Shown here: piece after piece, positions 4,717-6,672 of the stretch
How the letters are laid out: each line of letters begins with the position of its first letter
Position numbering within the stretch: the stretch's first letter is position 1
NCBI GenBank assembly: GCA_029210225.1
Contig: JARGOJ010000481.1
Location: 228-6,899, forward strand
Direction: 5' to 3'
DNA length: 6,672 bases
DNA from: Planctomycetota bacterium
GTDB lineage: Bacteria > Planctomycetota > J058 > JARGOJ01
The notes under the pieces: generated by a model
The model's database searches: none
Told to the model about the DNA's origin: nothing
The model's input: only the letters and a program-made list of their open reading frames with translations
Translations under genes and position numbers: made by a program

Positions 4717-6203
4717 CACGCTTCCTTCTGTCGAGGATCGGATCCGATCAAGCCGAAGGCGAGCAGCGCTTCCCTCACAAATTTTTGTAAAACGGGGTCG
4801 TCGAGGAGTCTTTTCATCGCCCCCGGATCTTCGGAGGCCCACTTCGAAATAGCCACAACTTGAGGGTCATCCCTCCCCCAAATACCAATCGGTTGATCTC
4901 CGGTTTGTTCCCCGAGATCGCGACGACCCTCCCAACGGTTTTTCGCTGAACCTTTTGATTTATTAGGGTCTAGGCGCTCAATCAGAATAGAGTTCGTAAA
5001 GATGAGGCCACCGGATCGTTCCCGGTCACAAGCTTTGATTTTACTCACTTCCAGCTCTGACAGCTTCTCAAAATCGTGGGAGGATTGGGAGGGTCGTTGG
5101 GAGGGTCTCGGCGACAAACTCGCCCTTTTGTCATGAATCGCATTCACCGCCTGGTGAAGATTATCCCCAACAGCTTGACTCTGATAATGCTCCCACATCG
5201 CCTGGGTTTCATGACCCGTGATTCGACGGCCAACATCTCCAGGAACACCGGAGCGCTCAGCGCTGGCCACAAAAGCCCGTCTGAATGAATGAGTGTCCAA
5301 GCGATCTCCGTCGGGAATCCCCAGGGCCTTCACCGCTTTCTTTATCACCGTCAAAATCGTTTCGCGCCGAATCGGGATCGAATGATCTGGCTTCGCGGCG
5401 TTGCCATAGCGCCCATGATTCGCGAAGGCGAAGCCGTCGACTGGAATTGAGGGAAGGAGCTTCATAGTCGAGGGAGGCACGGGGATCGACACATTGAGCT
5501 GCTTGCCAGCTTTGCGCTGCTTAATCGTGACCGTGCTGGCCTGCCGATTGATATCAGCGCCCTTCACCGCGAGGATCTCAGAGACGCGGCGACCTGTATC
5601 AGCCAGAAAAGAAACGGCTGGAAGGTATCGGCCGCCTCTATATCCACTGATCCATTCGAGAACCTCGCCGACTTCCTTATCGGTGTACGGACGCTTCTTG
5701 CCCGAGGGCCTGGCCTTGACCTTCTTCAACTCTGGCCAAGGCTTATCGATCAGCTCTTCCTCAACTGCCCAGCGCCATGATGCGGCCGCGTTTGATTCAT
5801 AGGTCTTGACGGTGATCGGCGCCAGGTGCTCGAGCAGCTCGCGGCGCGCTTTCTTTATGTGAGCTTTCCCAAAGTCCTCGATGAGCACGTCTCCGATGAT
5901 GGCGCACAAGGCCTTCTTGGCGTTTTTGAAACCTGCGATGGTGTTCTTCTTTGACTTGCGCGAAGACTCCATGTCACGGATGCGAGCTTCAAGGACCTGC
6001 TCAAAGGTCTTGAACTCGCCATCGGAAGGCAGTGAGTTGAGATCCCTTTGCCAACTCCTGGCCAGCTCCTCGGCCGCTTTCTGATCGGTCGTATTTGCCG
6101 AGACTCGGTTCTCGATCCACTTGCCCTGGTGCTTGACCCTGGCGCGAAGATAGAGGTATTGACCGTCATTCTTCCTCGGCTTCGTGACACTGACCACCCA
6201 CAT
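4716..6203 (-). CDS. int: Tyrosine recombinase / phage integrase with long C-terminal extension
   Basis: This 495-residue protein is a tyrosine integrase that would join phage and host attachment sites. The N-terminal 60 residues resemble an arm-binding domain. A core-binding (SAM-like) helical region spans about 65-160 and the catalytic domain about 170-355. Active-site residues are visible: Arg206 in TGRRVSE, probable Lys231 in the KQRKAGK beta hairpin, His305 and Arg308 in HSFRR, His331 in ITGHE and the nucleophile Tyr340 in WEHY, nine residues after His331 as usual. About 155 residues follow the tyrosine, far more than the 30-50 typical of the family. This tail has a WEGRRDL-to-GIWGRDDPQ stretch and a helical end. 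The ATG has GGGGAG five bases upstream, overlapping the stop of the excisionase-like gene 11 nt away. The stop overlaps the next ATG by one base. Confidence 0.96.
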   Translation of the reverse strand: MWVVSVTKPRKNDGQYLYLRARVKHQGKWIENRVSANTTDQKAAEELARSWQRDLNSLPSDGEFKTFEQVLEARIRDMESSRKSKKNTIAGFKNAKKALCAIIGDVLIEDFGKAHIKKARRELLEHLAPITVKTYESNAAASWRWAVEEELIDKPWPELKKVKARPSGKKRPYTDKEVGEVLEWISGYRGGRYLPAVSFLADTGRRVSEILAVKGADINRQASTVTIKQRKAGKQLNVSIPVPPSTMKLLPSIPVDGFAFANHGRYGNAAKPDHSIPIRRETILTVIKKAVKALGIPDGDRLDTHSFRRAFVASAERSGVPGDVGRRITGHETQAMWEHYQSQAVGDNLHQAVNAIHDKRASLSPRPSQRPSQSSHDFEKLSELEVSKIKACDRERSGGLIFTNSILIERLDPNKSKGSAKNRWEGRRDLGEQTGDQPIGIWGRDDPQVVAISKWASEDPGAMKRLLDDPVLQKFVREALLAFGLIGSDPRQKEA

Positions 6204-6214
6204 ATAAACTCCCC

Positions 6215-6481
6215 TCAGCTTGCTCGGCGTCTCATTTTTACTTTTTGAAGCGCCGTTTGAACATGGCGCGAAATATCAAAAGACTGACTCTTGTGAATGA
6301 CTTGATAGCGGTTCAGGGCCTCTTGGACCTGGGCTTCAGTAAAGCGATAGTGCCCCGCGACCGTTTTTCCATAAGGCTTAATCAGTCCTGATTTAATCCA
6401 GCGCCGGACAGTTTCAGAGACGACCTCAAGCCGATCAGCGAACTGGCGCGTTGAGAGTAATTTAATTGGTTCTTCTCTCAT
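6215..6481 (-). CDS. MerR/excisionase-type winged helix-turn-helix protein
   Basis: This 88-residue protein begins with a MerR-like helix-turn-helix: LLSTRQFADRLEVVSETVRR (8-27), WIKSGLIKP (28-36), a wing around GKTVAGHYRFTE (38-49) and the helix AQVQEALNRY. This is the HTH_17/AlpA/excisionase layout, and it lies directly upstream of the integrase, so it is a good candidate recombination directionality factor that steers the integrase toward excision. It could equally be a transcriptional regulator of the operon. The C-terminal third (60-88) is basic and ends in KMRRRAS. The ATG at 6481 has AAGGGA six bases upstream and overlaps the preceding stop in an ATGA arrangement; the integrase begins 11 nt after its stop. 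Confidence 0.82.
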   Translation of the reverse strand: MREEPIKLLSTRQFADRLEVVSETVRRWIKSGLIKPYGKTVAGHYRFTEAQVQEALNRYQVIHKSQSFDISRHVQTALQKVKMRRRAS

Positions 6482-6672
6482 TGCTCGTCCCTTATCTCTC
6501 TGATGACGTCAAGCACTTCTTCGTAGGTGTTTACAGCCATTCGCTCACTCGGATCCTCGCGCCCAATTGAACGCATGACATCGCACTTTCGACGGCGAGG
6601 ATTACGAAGCGCCTTGATCCTGTTAAGGCATTCAATGATCGCTTCATTGAAACCTTGGTCAAAGTCTGATAT
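6478..6672 (-). CDS. Hypothetical small protein, 5' partial at right edge
   Basis: A minus-strand frame runs open from the right edge to a TGA at 6478, giving the last 64 residues of a protein. The visible part is helical and charged: FDQGFNEAIIECLNRIKAL, a basic RNPRRRKC stretch, then ERMAVNTYEEVLDVIREIRDEQ at the end. No family is recognised. Two in-frame ATGs occur but neither has a convincing ribosome binding site, so the start probably lies outside the window. The stop overlaps the next ATG (ATGA), which strongly supports a real, translationally coupled gene at the head of the visible operon. Confidence 0.65.
   Translation of the reverse strand: MSDFDQGFNEAIIECLNRIKALRNPRRRKCDVMRSIGREDPSERMAVNTYEEVLDVIREIRDEQ

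Noticed and set aside
4717..4842. Longer start for the zinc-module gene inside the integrase gene
   Set aside because: No ribosome binding site there, and the ATG at 4716 has AAGGA and a one-base overlap with the integrase stop.

Overview
The window looks like part of a temperate bacteriophage or integrated prophage, or a related integrative element. It holds the end of a late (tail and possibly lysis) module facing an integration and regulation module. The DNA is moderately GC-rich by eye. Genes use Shine-Dalgarno sites, are packed with 1-8 nt overlaps, and include one GTG start. Nothing here identifies the host genus. No rRNA, tRNA, CRISPR array or insertion sequence was seen.

Left part, plus strand (3-2495): three overlapping genes. 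The first is a glycine-rich tail-fibre or adhesin-like protein that is open at the left edge. The second is a cytosolic-looking class 3 lipase with a complete catalytic triad. The third is a 100-residue protein with one membrane segment and a coiled coil, placed where holin- or spanin-like proteins often sit. The tight overlaps (8 nt and 4 nt) suggest one late operon entering from outside the window.

Right part, minus strand (read from 6672 down to 2517): a partial gene of unknown function, a MerR/excisionase-like winged-helix protein, a tyrosine integrase with an unusually long C-terminal tail, a 294-residue protein with a four-cysteine putative zinc-binding module, an XRE-type regulator ending in a CxxCxGxG knuckle, and a small basic protein. 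These six are spaced from a 4 nt overlap to an 11 nt gap and look like one translationally coupled operon. A 116 bp non-coding gap follows, the only one over 100 bp. It carries a 9 bp perfect inverted repeat with a smaller nested stem. Beyond it lies a gene with a strong ribosome binding site encoding a single-span membrane-anchored, lysine-rich protein of unknown function. The plus and minus modules converge at 2496-2516 without a convincing terminator.

Working model (inference): the minus operon controls integration and excision and the lysogeny decision, with integrase, candidate directionality factor and candidate repressor on one transcript. The plus operon supplies host recognition and possibly envelope breakdown. 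The points most worth a second look are the lipase in the late cassette, the integrase tail with its coupled zinc-module partner, and the nested inverted repeat.
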